NCBI GenBank assembly: GCA_943325105.2
Contig: CALPOD020000002.1
Location: 1 to 64,000, forward strand
DNA from: Candidatus Fokinia solitaria
GTDB lineage: Bacteria; Pseudomonadota; Alphaproteobacteria; Rickettsiales; Midichloriaceae
Length of the DNA: 64,000 nucleotides
Reading direction: 5' to 3'
In this document: positions 1 to 8,711 of the stretch, piece by piece
Layout: each line of letters begins with the position of its first letter
Position numbering within the stretch: the first letter of the stretch is position 1
Program-made: the position numbers and the translations under genes
Notes under the pieces: generated by a model
Databases searched by the model: none
The model's input: the letters and a program-made list of their open reading frames with translations, nothing else
What the model was told of the DNA's origin: nothing

Positions 1-872
1 AAAACACCACCTATAATCACTAAATATATCTCTTGCTTTAAAATGATTGCAATAGTCCCTATAACTCCACCAATACTTAAGCTCCCAACATCTCCCATAA
101 AAACCTTTGCAGGATTTGCATTATACCAGAGAAATCCTAGGAAAACACCTATGGTAATGTAACAGAAAGCCATCAAATCAAACATCTCAGTATTGTCTAA
201 ATTCATCCCAAATTTACCTTCAGGATAGATATGATTGATTATCATATAGCAGGAAGCTAAAAAACATGTAAAAACCATTATGACTGTACCAGAAAGTAAA
301 CCATCTAAGCCATCAGTAAGATTTGTTGAATTAGCTGTACCTACAATAACGAGACTTGCAAGAACATAGTAAAGAAGGCCAAAATCTAAGCCATTTTGAA
401 CGAAAGGTATGTTAATGTTTGTAGATGGGTTGACATACCATATAACGATTCCAGCAACAACGAATTCCAATAATAGTCTAAGCTTGGCTTTTATACCCTT
501 CGTTGTTTGTTTTTTAACCTTTGAATAGTCGTCTAAAAATCCAATTAAGCCATAGCTTATCAACACAAAAATAATTGGTATAAGAATCTTAGTGATTTCA
601 CAAAAAATTCCTGTACACAACAATATACACATGATTATTAATAACCCTCCCATAGTTGGTGTGCCAGCCTTTTTTATGTGAGTCTCTGGCCCATCGTCTC
701 TAATTGGCTGCCCATTTCCTTGCAAAGCTCTCAATAATTGAATGCTTTTTTTCCCAGCTAAAACTGTTATTGTAAAACTTGTAAATAAGACTATAAAAAA
801 ATTGTACACGTGTGATTTTTTTGAAAATTTCCTCAAGTTCTGAAAATACACTACATCAATGATATCAGTCAA
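1..872 (-). CDS. mraY: Phospho-N-acetylmuramoyl-pentapeptide transferase (partial, 3' end cut by window)
   Basis: Integral membrane enzyme that transfers phospho-MurNAc-pentapeptide from UDP to undecaprenyl phosphate, giving lipid I. The frame runs off the left edge, so about 290 N-terminal residues are visible. Family hallmarks are DGPETHIKKAGTPTMGG near residues 59-75, then FLDDYSK, NSTNLTDGLDGL and WYNANPAKVFMGD, with several hydrophobic spans between. No ATG fits. I chose the TTG at 870-872 because it places NGQPIR at residues 53-58, as in rickettsial MraY, and an in-frame TAG lies just upstream; GTG at 849-851 is the alternative. The frame is the same as that of the upstream gene, whose stop is only one codon before this start. 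Confidence 0.93.
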   Translation of the reverse strand, partial: MTDIIDVVYFQNLRKFSKKSHVYNFFIVLFTSFTITVLAGKKSIQLLRALQGNGQPIRDDGPETHIKKAGTPTMGGLLIIMCILLCTGIFCEITKILIPIIFVLISYGLIGFLDDYSKVKKQTTKGIKAKLRLLLEFVVAGIVIWYVNPSTNINIPFVQNGLDFGLLYYVLASLVIVGTANSTNLTDGLDGLLSGTVIMVFTCFLASCYMIINHIYPEGKFGMNLDNTEMFDLMAFCYITIGVFLGFLWYNANPAKVFMGDVGSLSIGGVIGTIAIILKQEIYLVIIGGV

Positions 873-875
873 GAA

Positions 876-1475
876 CTATAGCTCTGACACTTGCTCTTCA
901 GAGAAAAATGGCAAATATTTTTTGACCTCTTCAGTCATTAATTCTACTGAATGTTTTTCTTCTGCAGTCATTAGCTCAACAGCATAGACTGAACTCAAAC
1001 CTCCAACAAGGGCTCCAAACAAGGGTGTCCCCATAAAATTCATGCATTTAGATACATTATATTCTATAGTACAAGGACCTAAGTAACTTATGAAACTACC
1101 CATCAGACTACCAATTGTAAAGATTGGTATTTCTTCTGGAATGCCAAATTTTTCAGTTAAACTTGAATAAACTCCAGAAGCATTGAAATATAAAGCAGTA
1201 GAGCCACATATAGGTCCATTTATTCCTGTATTTATAAATGTGAGAAAAATTTGATTAATAGGCCCATAGGACATTTTTTTATATACTTCAGGATCCCATA
1301 CTTCTTCTTTGATTAGCTCTGAAGCTTTAACCATCCTCTCTCCATCATAAACTAATTCATCAGGGTCATATACTTCAGCTTTTATTAAATCTGAATCGTA
1401 AAATATATTAGAATATCCTGATATTTTGAATAATGAAATGGTAATGAAATTTAGAAATAGCGTTGAAATACACAA
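876..1475 (-). CDS. Unknown membrane-associated protein directly upstream of mraY
   Basis: I do not recognise this 199-residue protein. It has a hydrophobic N-terminus (about residues 3-20), then an acidic stretch with two related pieces, KAEVYDPDELVYDG and KEEVWDPEVYKKM. The Gly-rich hydrophobic C-terminal half (about 85-170) probably crosses or inserts into the membrane, and the tail repeats a VELMT motif twice. It ends one codon before, and in frame with, the proposed mraY start, so the two are almost certainly co-transcribed. It could be a lineage-specific envelope protein. The start codon is uncertain and a later start would remove the first hydrophobic segment. Confidence 0.6.
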   Translation of the reverse strand: MCISTLFLNFITISLFKISGYSNIFYDSDLIKAEVYDPDELVYDGERMVKASELIKEEVWDPEVYKKMSYGPINQIFLTFINTGINGPICGSTALYFNASGVYSSLTEKFGIPEEIPIFTIGSLMGSFISYLGPCTIEYNVSKCMNFMGTPLFGALVGGLSSVYAVELMTAEEKHSVELMTEEVKKYLPFFSEEQVSEL

Positions 1476-1651
1476 TTACAGGCTGCATTTTGTAAAATAT
1501 AAAGCTGTTGCATGATTTCTATTATCATAATTATACTTCTACATATTAGAATAACAAAGTTGCTTTATAACTAAAAACCAATGCAGCTTTTTTTAGATCC
1601 CCCACCTCATATTTGTTGTATAATAGCAACGTTTTCATTAAGGTTTTTTAT

Positions 1652-3010
1652 CTATTCATCTCTGATTTTTGATTGTAAAACCTCTAGAATGTCAACGAAT
1701 TTATTATATTTTCTCTTAAGCTTTGCAGTGATATTTAAATTATCTCTAGCCCACTCAGTAAACCATGGCTCAACAAGTAGCCACATATTTATTTCTGGAT
1801 CTAATAAATTTAAAACTCCTTCTAATGACATTAAATTCTTTTGCAATAGTAAGAGTTGTGGTTGTGTATGCATTTCGAATTCTGAAGCAACTTCGAATAG
1901 TCTTCTTAAAAGTTTACTAATTGATATATCAGCTGTTGACTTACCAAAGATTGGTCCAGCAATGCTTCGACATGCGAGAGAAAACATATTCCTTTGATAA
2001 GTATTACCTTCTAATGGTACATATCCAGCTTTGAAATGAAGATCTGAAACTTTTTCATAATCTTTTTTAACAAATGCATATATTATTTCTGCTACAAATA
2101 GTCGATCATCTTCAGGTAAATAACTAAACATTCCGAAGTCTAGTAGAACTATTCTTCCTTGTTTATCTATCAATATGTTCCCTGGGTGGATATCAGCATG
2201 AAAAAATCCATCTACATATGCTTGGTGAAAGAAATTATATGCAAGTTTCTTGGCTACATCCTTGCTTTGATTAGCATCAAGACTATTTATTTTCTTACCA
2301 TCTATCCATTCCATAACTAAAACACTTTTCGTAGTATAATCCCAAAAAACCTTTGGTATATAAATTCCTTCTCGATCTTTACAATTATATCTTAACTTAT
2401 CTGCTGCAGCTGCTTCTATTTGCATGTCAAGTTCTGATTTAGCAGTGTCTGCAATAACCCCTACAACCTCTTTTAATCTTAGTTTTTTTGCAGGATTAAT
2501 AAATCTATTTATAAAACTTGCGATTGACATCATCATGTCAATATTTTGTGAAAACTTCTTATGTATATTAGGTCTGAGAATTTTTATTGCTACTTCTTCT
2601 TGTATGCCAGTGATTACCACTCGGCCTCTGTGAACCTGAGCTATTGAAGCTGCAGCTATTGGAGTTTGATCAATATCGATGACATCATATTTTTCTAATA
2701 ACTCTTTAAGTAAAATCTTTTGTACTTTTGAAAAGTCTACTGTTGGGGCTTTGTCTTGTAAATACTCTAGTTCTTCACATATAATATCATTAACTAAATC
2801 ATGTCTTGTGGAAATAAACTGACCTAATTTTACAAATGCTGGTCCCATTTTTGGTAAGCAATTACACAGTGCTTTGCCAAGATTTCTAAGTTTTTTATTA
2901 TATAATTTTTTATCGATTCTATTACTACATAAAACAGCAATTAGAGAGAATAAAACTGATTCTTTAGTTAATACAAATAATATGAATAATATATTAGCAA
3001 TTGCTTTCAT
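1652..3010 (-). CDS. ubiB: UbiB/ABC1 (AarF) family atypical kinase, ubiquinone biosynthesis
   Basis: ABC1/UbiB-family ATPase or kinase-like protein needed for aerobic ubiquinone synthesis, thought to help handle lipid intermediates at the membrane. Seen: the family KxGQ motif as KLGQ (61-64), the Ala-rich nucleotide loop AAASIAQVHRG (119-129), an AIKI lysine motif (141-144), HADIHPGNIL (271-280) and LLDFGMF (289-295). At 452 residues it is shorter than the E. coli protein (546), and the usual C-terminal membrane helices are not obvious; the first about 28 residues are hydrophobic instead. It fits with coq7 in the same window. Confidence 0.9.
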   Translation of the reverse strand: MKAIANILFILFVLTKESVLFSLIAVLCSNRIDKKLYNKKLRNLGKALCNCLPKMGPAFVKLGQFISTRHDLVNDIICEELEYLQDKAPTVDFSKVQKILLKELLEKYDVIDIDQTPIAAASIAQVHRGRVVITGIQEEVAIKILRPNIHKKFSQNIDMMMSIASFINRFINPAKKLRLKEVVGVIADTAKSELDMQIEAAAADKLRYNCKDREGIYIPKVFWDYTTKSVLVMEWIDGKKINSLDANQSKDVAKKLAYNFFHQAYVDGFFHADIHPGNILIDKQGRIVLLDFGMFSYLPEDDRLFVAEIIYAFVKKDYEKVSDLHFKAGYVPLEGNTYQRNMFSLACRSIAGPIFGKSTADISISKLLRRLFEVASEFEMHTQPQLLLLQKNLMSLEGVLNLLDPEINMWLLVEPWFTEWARDNLNITAKLKRKYNKFVDILEVLQSKIRDE

Positions 3011-3147
3011 TTTTTTCGAAATTTTTCTATAGATATTAAAAGTATATGCTTTAGATCAAGAACTCAATAAGTAATTAAAAAAAATATTTAATCATAGATA
3101 TAAATTGTCTATACTAAAAACAAAATCACAGTTTCAAATACATAATA

Positions 3148-3864
3148 ATGACAGAATATACTTTGCAAAAACCCAAGATTGTTTTATTTGATTGGGATAA
3201 TACAATTGTTTTAACAAATGGGATCTTTAATCAGGCACGCTCAATGTTAATTCCTAGACTTAACTTAGATCCAGGAATATTTGAGACAAAGGCATTTAAA
3301 GATGTCATGCATCTTTCCTCGAAGGATAAATTACCAATGTTTTTTGGAAAAGATTGGGAAATTGTCTGGCAGGAATACCAAAAATGTTATAAAGAAATAT
3401 TAGATAAGAATGGAGGGGTTATAATGTTTCCTGGTGCAGAAGATTTTCTGAAAAAGTTACATAATGATAATGTCTTATTAGGAATTGTGAGTAATAAAAG
3501 TCATGACTTACTAGTAAATGAAGTCGAGATGGCAGGAATAAAGCATCTATTTACTTCTATAGTTGGTTCAGGCAAAGCATTAAAGGATAAACCATCAGAA
3601 ATACATGCCAACCATGCTATCGATGAAATCATTAGTGTGCACAATAGCTTAACCATCAATGCTGAAAAAGATTGCTGGTTCATTGGAGATAGCGATGTTG
3701 ATATTTCTTGTGCAATAAGTGCGAAATGCTTTCCAATAATTATTAATAGTACTGAAAAAGCAATGCTTTCAAAAAGATATTTAATGAATAATAAAATACC
3801 TCATATACATATTAGTTCTTTTGAAGAATTATCACAAAAATATAATGACATAGAAAGTAAATAA
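3148..3864 (+). CDS. HAD-superfamily hydrolase, phosphoglycolate phosphatase-like
   Basis: Haloacid dehalogenase-type phosphatase of the Gph-like subfamily; the substrate cannot be read from sequence. All four HAD motifs are present: DWDNT (15-19) with the nucleophile and acid/base Asp, IVSNKS (113-118), the Lys region KALKDKPS (143-150), and GDSDVD (180-185). The helical cap between motifs I and II matches phosphoglycolate/beta-phosphoglucomutase-type caps. The mscS-like gene starts 3 bases after its stop, so the two probably form an operon. Confidence 0.8.
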   Translation: MTEYTLQKPKIVLFDWDNTIVLTNGIFNQARSMLIPRLNLDPGIFETKAFKDVMHLSSKDKLPMFFGKDWEIVWQEYQKCYKEILDKNGGVIMFPGAEDFLKKLHNDNVLLGIVSNKSHDLLVNEVEMAGIKHLFTSIVGSGKALKDKPSEIHANHAIDEIISVHNSLTINAEKDCWFIGDSDVDISCAISAKCFPIIINSTEKAMLSKRYLMNNKIPHIHISSFEELSQKYNDIESK

Positions 3865-3867
3865 CTT

Positions 3868-4899
3868 ATGTTTTTAGAAAACCTTAATGAGTTTCTTGGT
3901 CTTGCAATTATTTTAATATTGTCAGTGATCTTGTTTTTAGTTGAACATTATACTCTTAAGAAATTATTGCTCAAAAATCGTTTAAAATATTGGCAGTTTT
4001 ATCTAGTAAAAGCTCTTGATAAACCACTAAAAACACTTACAACTTTAATTGGATTAACATTTACAATAGAGATTTTATATAAACAGCAACATAATGAAAA
4101 CTTTCACACTATAAAACTAATAATCATTGTAAGCATATTAACATGGATAATTTTATCCTTTATCAAAAAACTAGAAAAACATTTTTTAAAATACAATAGT
4201 TTTTCAAATCATAAGGATAAAGAAGTAAAAAGGTCTACGATAATTTTGTTAATGAAGCTGTGTTTCGTTAGTGCATTAGTGATTGCAACTCTAATATTAT
4301 TACAAACATTAGGCGTGAAAATGCAAGCCATAATAACTTTTCTAAGTTTGAGTGGTGTTACAATTGGTATAGCATCAAGGGATTTAACAGCTAGTCTTTT
4401 TGGTACAATGATGATCTATACAAATAGACCATTTTCAATTGGAGATAGAATTAAATTTAATAACTCTGAAGGTATAGTAGAAAATATTACATGGGTTTCA
4501 ACTAGATTAAGACTAGATAATAAAAAACTTACATATATACCAAATATACAATTCTTAACATTCTCTGTTGAAAATATCAGTCATGCACTTGAAAGAAAAC
4601 TAGTAATAATCACAACTATCTTTCATTCTGATATCAATGAAGTAAAAAAAGTATTAGAAGAATTTACATTTAAAATCAGAGAACAAAAAGTTAGCTTTGA
4701 AGGAGAAGACTTTGAACCTAATGTGGATTTTGAAATATTAGAAATGCAAGATCAGCAAATTATTGCCAAATTTAGTACATATTTTGATAAAAAAATAACA
4801 CAAAGTGATTTTATATCAAAAAAAACTTTGTTAGCTAATATATTTTCTAAAATACTGTGTATATATGGTATGAGATTTAAAATAAAGTTTGAAGATTAA
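3868..4899 (+). CDS. MscS-family small-conductance mechanosensitive channel
   Basis: Membrane channel opened by membrane tension, relieving osmotic shock. There are four or five hydrophobic spans (about 9-27, 55-72, 83-99, 125-147 and 155-185). The pore-lining region and the start of the MscS beta domain are clear: SLSGVTIGIASRDL (160-173), then NRPFSIGDRIKF (186-197) and GIVENITWVSTRLR. It has 343 residues with a C-terminal cytoplasmic domain of ordinary length. It follows the HAD phosphatase by 3 bases. Confidence 0.88.
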   Translation: MFLENLNEFLGLAIILILSVILFLVEHYTLKKLLLKNRLKYWQFYLVKALDKPLKTLTTLIGLTFTIEILYKQQHNENFHTIKLIIIVSILTWIILSFIKKLEKHFLKYNSFSNHKDKEVKRSTIILLMKLCFVSALVIATLILLQTLGVKMQAIITFLSLSGVTIGIASRDLTASLFGTMMIYTNRPFSIGDRIKFNNSEGIVENITWVSTRLRLDNKKLTYIPNIQFLTFSVENISHALERKLVIITTIFHSDINEVKKVLEEFTFKIREQKVSFEGEDFEPNVDFEILEMQDQQIIAKFSTYFDKKITQSDFISKKTLLANIFSKILCIYGMRFKIKFED

Positions 4900-4945
4900 G
4901 CATCTATATCAAAACATATAGTTTACTCAAAAACACTAATTTTAC

Positions 4946-4973
4946 TTGTGTTTGTATAACTTTGTTGTAAAAT
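4946..4973 (+). promoter_or_regulatory. Possible sigma70 promoter for adk-nuoJ
   Basis: TTGTGT at 4946-4951 and TAAAAT at 4968-4973 with a 16-bp spacer, about 55 bases before the adk start. This gap follows the mscS-like gene and precedes the long adk-nuo run, so a promoter is expected here. The match is modest in such AT-rich DNA. Confidence 0.35.
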
Positions 4974-5027
4974 TCATTCTAAATTCAAGAGTTCAAAGTT
5001 TTTTATTAGATTACAAATATAAATGAG

Positions 5028-5702
5028 ATGCATATAGTAATTTTAGGTGCGCCCGGAGCTGGCAAAGGTACTCAAGCCAAGCTTATTAGCAAAAAATATC
5101 AAATACCATCAATTTCTACAGGTGATTTATTGAGAAGCGTTGCTCAAAACCCACAAGATAAAATTTCATTTGAAATATCTGAGAATATAAATCAAGGGTT
5201 ATTAGTAAGTAATAATCTCATAATGCAAGTTTTAAAAATGAGGCTTGCAAAAGATGATTGTAGTAAAGGATTCATTCTAGATGGCTTTCCTCGGAGCTTA
5301 GAGCAAGCAAAACTCATGGATGAGTTGTGTAGTGAAAACTGTATAAATTTTATAATAAACATCAATGTAGAGCTTGAAATACTTGTAAAGCGTCTTAGTG
5401 GAAGGTTTTCATGTACCCATTGCAATTCAATATATAATAAATTCTTTTTTAAACCTAAAAAAGATGGAATATGCGATAATTGTGGTAGCTCAGAATTTGT
5501 TTATAGAAACGATGATGAAGAAGCAATCATTAGGAAGAGAATGTTAGTATATCAAAATGAAACTAAACCTCTTATAAAATATTATGAAAATCAGATGGCA
5601 AAAAATTGGAAAATGAAACATTTTGATGGCAATAATGATGTAGATAAGATCTTTGAGGAAATTTCTAATTATTTAAATGAATTTATATCAAACAAGGTTT
5701 AG
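5028..5702 (+). CDS. adk: Adenylate kinase with zinc-type LID domain
   Basis: Catalyses ATP + AMP = 2 ADP in the cytoplasm. Seen: P-loop GAPGAGKGTQ (7-16), STGDLLR (30-36), the AMP-binding FILDGFPRS (82-90), and a four-Cys zinc LID with C129, C132, C149 and C152. At 224 residues it is of normal long-form length. adk is usually next to secY in ribosomal operons; here its TAG stop is immediately followed by the nuoJ ATG, so it is translationally linked to complex I genes. Confidence 0.96.
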   Translation: MHIVILGAPGAGKGTQAKLISKKYQIPSISTGDLLRSVAQNPQDKISFEISENINQGLLVSNNLIMQVLKMRLAKDDCSKGFILDGFPRSLEQAKLMDELCSENCINFIININVELEILVKRLSGRFSCTHCNSIYNKFFFKPKKDGICDNCGSSEFVYRNDDEEAIIRKRMLVYQNETKPLIKYYENQMAKNWKMKHFDGNNDVDKIFEEISNYLNEFISNKV

Positions 5703-6269
5703 ATGTCAGAAATAATTTTTTACTGTTTTGCAGCTCTTTTAATCATAAGTGCTCTTTCTGTTGTTTTTATTAAAAACACTGTAAAAGCAGTACTGTCACT
5801 CGTATTTTGTTTTGTTAATGCAACTGGTCTTATTTTAATGACTGGTGTGGAGTTTGTATCTGCAATACTAATTATAGTTTATGTGGGAGCTGTTGTTGTA
5901 CTATTCCTATTCATAGTAATGACTTTAAATACAAAAGAACAATCTCAAAGAAAATCTTTGCAGCTAAAATACATACCATTTTTTAGCCTAATTATGGTTA
6001 GTTTTGCATGCGCTTTTTACTCGTTAAATGTTGAGCTTTTTAACGTCAAACCCAACATGAATTATGAAATAAAAAACACTCAAGAGATAGGTTTAAGTCT
6101 TTATACAGATTATTTCTTACAGTTTCAATTAGCTGGAATTGTTTTGCTTGTTGCAATGATCGGAGTAATAGTTTTATCTCAAAGAGAGAGAGTAGGAGTG
6201 AAAAAACAAGATGTATGGCAACAAATAACAACTGATCCTAAAGATAGAATAACAATTATTAACAAATAA
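5703..6269 (+). CDS. nuoJ: NADH-quinone oxidoreductase subunit J
   Basis: Membrane subunit of respiratory complex I. The protein has about five hydrophobic helices and the NuoJ signature VEFVSAILIIVYVGAVVVLF around residues 49-68, which contains the pi-bulge helix. Length (188) is normal. It begins right after the adk stop and leads nuoJ-K-L-M-N. The usual preceding genes nuoH and nuoI are not in this window, so the nuo genes are split between loci, as in other Rickettsiales. Confidence 0.95.
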   Translation: MSEIIFYCFAALLIISALSVVFIKNTVKAVLSLVFCFVNATGLILMTGVEFVSAILIIVYVGAVVVLFLFIVMTLNTKEQSQRKSLQLKYIPFFSLIMVSFACAFYSLNVELFNVKPNMNYEIKNTQEIGLSLYTDYFLQFQLAGIVLLVAMIGVIVLSQRERVGVKKQDVWQQITTDPKDRITIINK

Positions 6270-6323
6270 TATGGGTTATAAAAGATAAATATGCTAAAAT
6301 CTCAAAATAAAAAATTAATGTAA

Positions 6324-6635
6324 ATGGAAAATATAGGTTTAATTCACTATACATCTCTTGCAGCAATACTTTTTATTATCGGAATCTTAGGAATGTTCTT
6401 GAATAGACAAAGCATTATCGGGATTTTGATGTCAATAGAGCTGATGCTTTTAGCAGTCAATATCAACATGCTAGGAATTGGAGTGTATGTGAATAACCTA
6501 TCAAATCAGATATTTAGTATTTTTATATTAACAATCGCAGCAGCTGAAGCAGCTATAGGACTTGTAATACTTGTCCTTTACTTCAAAAAATCTAATAATA
6601 TCGAAATTAATTCAGCGACAGTGTTAAAGGGATAA
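6324..6635 (+). CDS. nuoK: NADH-quinone oxidoreductase subunit K
   Basis: Small complex I membrane subunit that forms part of the proton-translocating chain. Three hydrophobic helices fill its 103 residues. The conserved pieces are IGILMSIELMLLAVNIN, with the buried Glu of helix 2, and AAAEAAIGLVILV in helix 3 with its second Glu. It is separated from nuoL by a single base. Confidence 0.96.
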   Translation: MENIGLIHYTSLAAILFIIGILGMFLNRQSIIGILMSIELMLLAVNINMLGIGVYVNNLSNQIFSIFILTIAAAEAAIGLVILVLYFKKSNNIEINSATVLKG

Positions 6636-6636
6636 A

Positions 6637-8682
6637 ATGGAAAGATATAGAATTATTGAACTCTCAGTACAAATTGCCTTGATACTACCACTTATAAGCT
6701 TTATCTTAGCAAATTTCATCAAAAATAAACTAAGTAAAGGATTAGTAACATGGATGAGTACATTGATGTTGGTTTTTGCAGCGGCTTCTTTTGACTTTGC
6801 TTTTTATCAGTTATACCAATATTTAAATTTTGACAATATAGAAATACAAGGGCTAAATTTCTTCTTATGGAATTGGATTGATATATCTCATGCATTGCAT
6901 GCAAACCTTTCTATAAAGCTTGATATGCTTTCTGCCGTGATGGGTGTTGTGGTTTTGAATATATCAGCGTTAGTACATATATATTCACTTGGATATATGT
7001 CAGATGATGAAAATCATGAAAAGTTTATGTCTTATCTTTCTCTCTTCACATTTTTCATGTTGATATTGATATTTTCAGATAACTTTTTACAGCTATTTAT
7101 AGGATGGGAAGGCGTTGGCTTATGTTCATATCTTCTGATTGGCTTTTGGTATAAAAAGGGCAGTGCTAATAAAGCAGCTGTGAAAGCATTTATAGTCAAC
7201 AGAGTTGGAGATGTTGGTTTGATTATAGCAATGGGATTGATGTTAATGACATTCAAAAGTATTGAGTTTGCAACTGTTCTAAATTACGAAAAGATAGAGA
7301 TGATAAAATTACAAAAGATTTGTTGTTGGAACTTTGTAGATATAATTTGTATTTGTTTGTTTATTGGTTGTATGGGTAAATCAGCACAGCTTCTTCTACA
7401 TGTATGGCTACCTGATGCTATGGAAGGCCCAACACCTGTTTCAGCATTGATACATGCAGCGACCATGGTTACTGCTGGTGTATTTTTAGTTGCTAGATGC
7501 TCACCTCTTTTTGAACAATCACACCTCACACTTCAAATAATTACAATTGTTGGTGCTTTAACAGCAATATTTGCAGCGACTGTTGCACTGGTTCAAAATG
7601 ATATTAAAAGAATCATAGCTTATTCTACTTGCAGCCAGCTTGGATACATGTTCTTTGCCTGTGGAGTATCTGCATATGCTCAAAGTATCTTCCATCTATT
7701 TACTCACGCATTTTTTAAAGCACTACTGTTTCTAAGTGCAGGAAGCGTTATACATGGGATCAATGGAGAGCAGGATATACACAAGATGGGTGGACTGAGG
7801 AAATACATGCCAATTACATATTCTATGATGGTTATCGGCTCGCTTGCTCTATGTGGGATATACCCTCTAGCTGGTTTTTTCTCAAAAGATTCTATAATTG
7901 AAAGTGCATACCTTTCTAATACTATATATGGAGACTTTGCATATTACATTGGATTAGCTGTTGCATTTCTAACTGCTTTTTATTCTTGGAGGCTTATAAT
8001 TCTTGTATTTGAGAAAAAAGCTGATCATTCACATAATAAACCTCATGAATCAGGATCTCTCATGATAATTCCTCTGATTGTTTTAGCACTAGGGGCAATT
8101 TTTAGTGGCTTTGTAGGTAAACATATAGGTATGATTAATTCTGATTTAAACTTCTGGAAAGACAGTATAGTTGTGTTAAATAGAGAGTCACAATCACATA
8201 GCAGCAATATTGTGATGGAGTTTTTACCTATGATATTAGGTGTTCTTGGAATAGTACTTGCATATACGATATATTGTATCAAACATGAGCTTCCTGGATT
8301 GCTCAAGAGAGCTTTTATTTACATCCACCATATGCTTACAAATGCTTACTATTTAGATTGCCTCTATTATTACTTATTTGTTAAAACAACTAAAATAATC
8401 TCATCATTAGCATTTAAAATATTTGATAAAGTTGTCATAGATTCAATTCCAAGTGCTTTATGCAAGGTAGTAGAAATGATTGGAGGAATTTTGAAATTAA
8501 TTCATACAGGTAATGTAAGGCATTACATACTTATGTTCTTTAGTTTTATATCTCTGTATTGCTATCAATTAACATTTGATAAATTGAGTTATGAGTTCTG
8601 GATTATAGCATTTGCTTCAATGATTATTTATCTTATGATTATCGTTAGAAGTTCCAGAGAAAAAGACATCAAAATAAATTAA
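6637..8682 (+). CDS. nuoL: NADH-quinone oxidoreductase subunit L
   Basis: Antiporter-like complex I subunit carrying the long lateral helix. The 681 residues include FIGWEGVGLCSYLLIGFWY, with the key Glu of helix 5, LLHVWLPDAMEGPTPVSALI, ATMVTAGVFLVAR, FFKALLFLSAGSVIHG and AGFFSKDSI, all classical NuoL blocks. The C-terminal region holds the expected further hydrophobic spans. nuoK ends one base before its start and nuoM follows after 29 bases. Confidence 0.97.
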   Translation: MERYRIIELSVQIALILPLISFILANFIKNKLSKGLVTWMSTLMLVFAAASFDFAFYQLYQYLNFDNIEIQGLNFFLWNWIDISHALHANLSIKLDMLSAVMGVVVLNISALVHIYSLGYMSDDENHEKFMSYLSLFTFFMLILIFSDNFLQLFIGWEGVGLCSYLLIGFWYKKGSANKAAVKAFIVNRVGDVGLIIAMGLMLMTFKSIEFATVLNYEKIEMIKLQKICCWNFVDIICICLFIGCMGKSAQLLLHVWLPDAMEGPTPVSALIHAATMVTAGVFLVARCSPLFEQSHLTLQIITIVGALTAIFAATVALVQNDIKRIIAYSTCSQLGYMFFACGVSAYAQSIFHLFTHAFFKALLFLSAGSVIHGINGEQDIHKMGGLRKYMPITYSMMVIGSLALCGIYPLAGFFSKDSIIESAYLSNTIYGDFAYYIGLAVAFLTAFYSWRLIILVFEKKADHSHNKPHESGSLMIIPLIVLALGAIFSGFVGKHIGMINSDLNFWKDSIVVLNRESQSHSSNIVMEFLPMILGVLGIVLAYTIYCIKHELPGLLKRAFIYIHHMLTNAYYLDCLYYYLFVKTTKIISSLAFKIFDKVVIDSIPSALCKVVEMIGGILKLIHTGNVRHYILMFFSFISLYCYQLTFDKLSYEFWIIAFASMIIYLMIIVRSSREKDIKIN

Positions 8683-8711
8683 TTTGTTTAAATTTTTAAT
8701 CAGTAGTAAAC

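Noticed and set aside
1581-1997. Forward frame overlapping ubiB
   Set aside because: It mostly mirrors the ubiB C-terminus on the other strand and has no start signal or motif.
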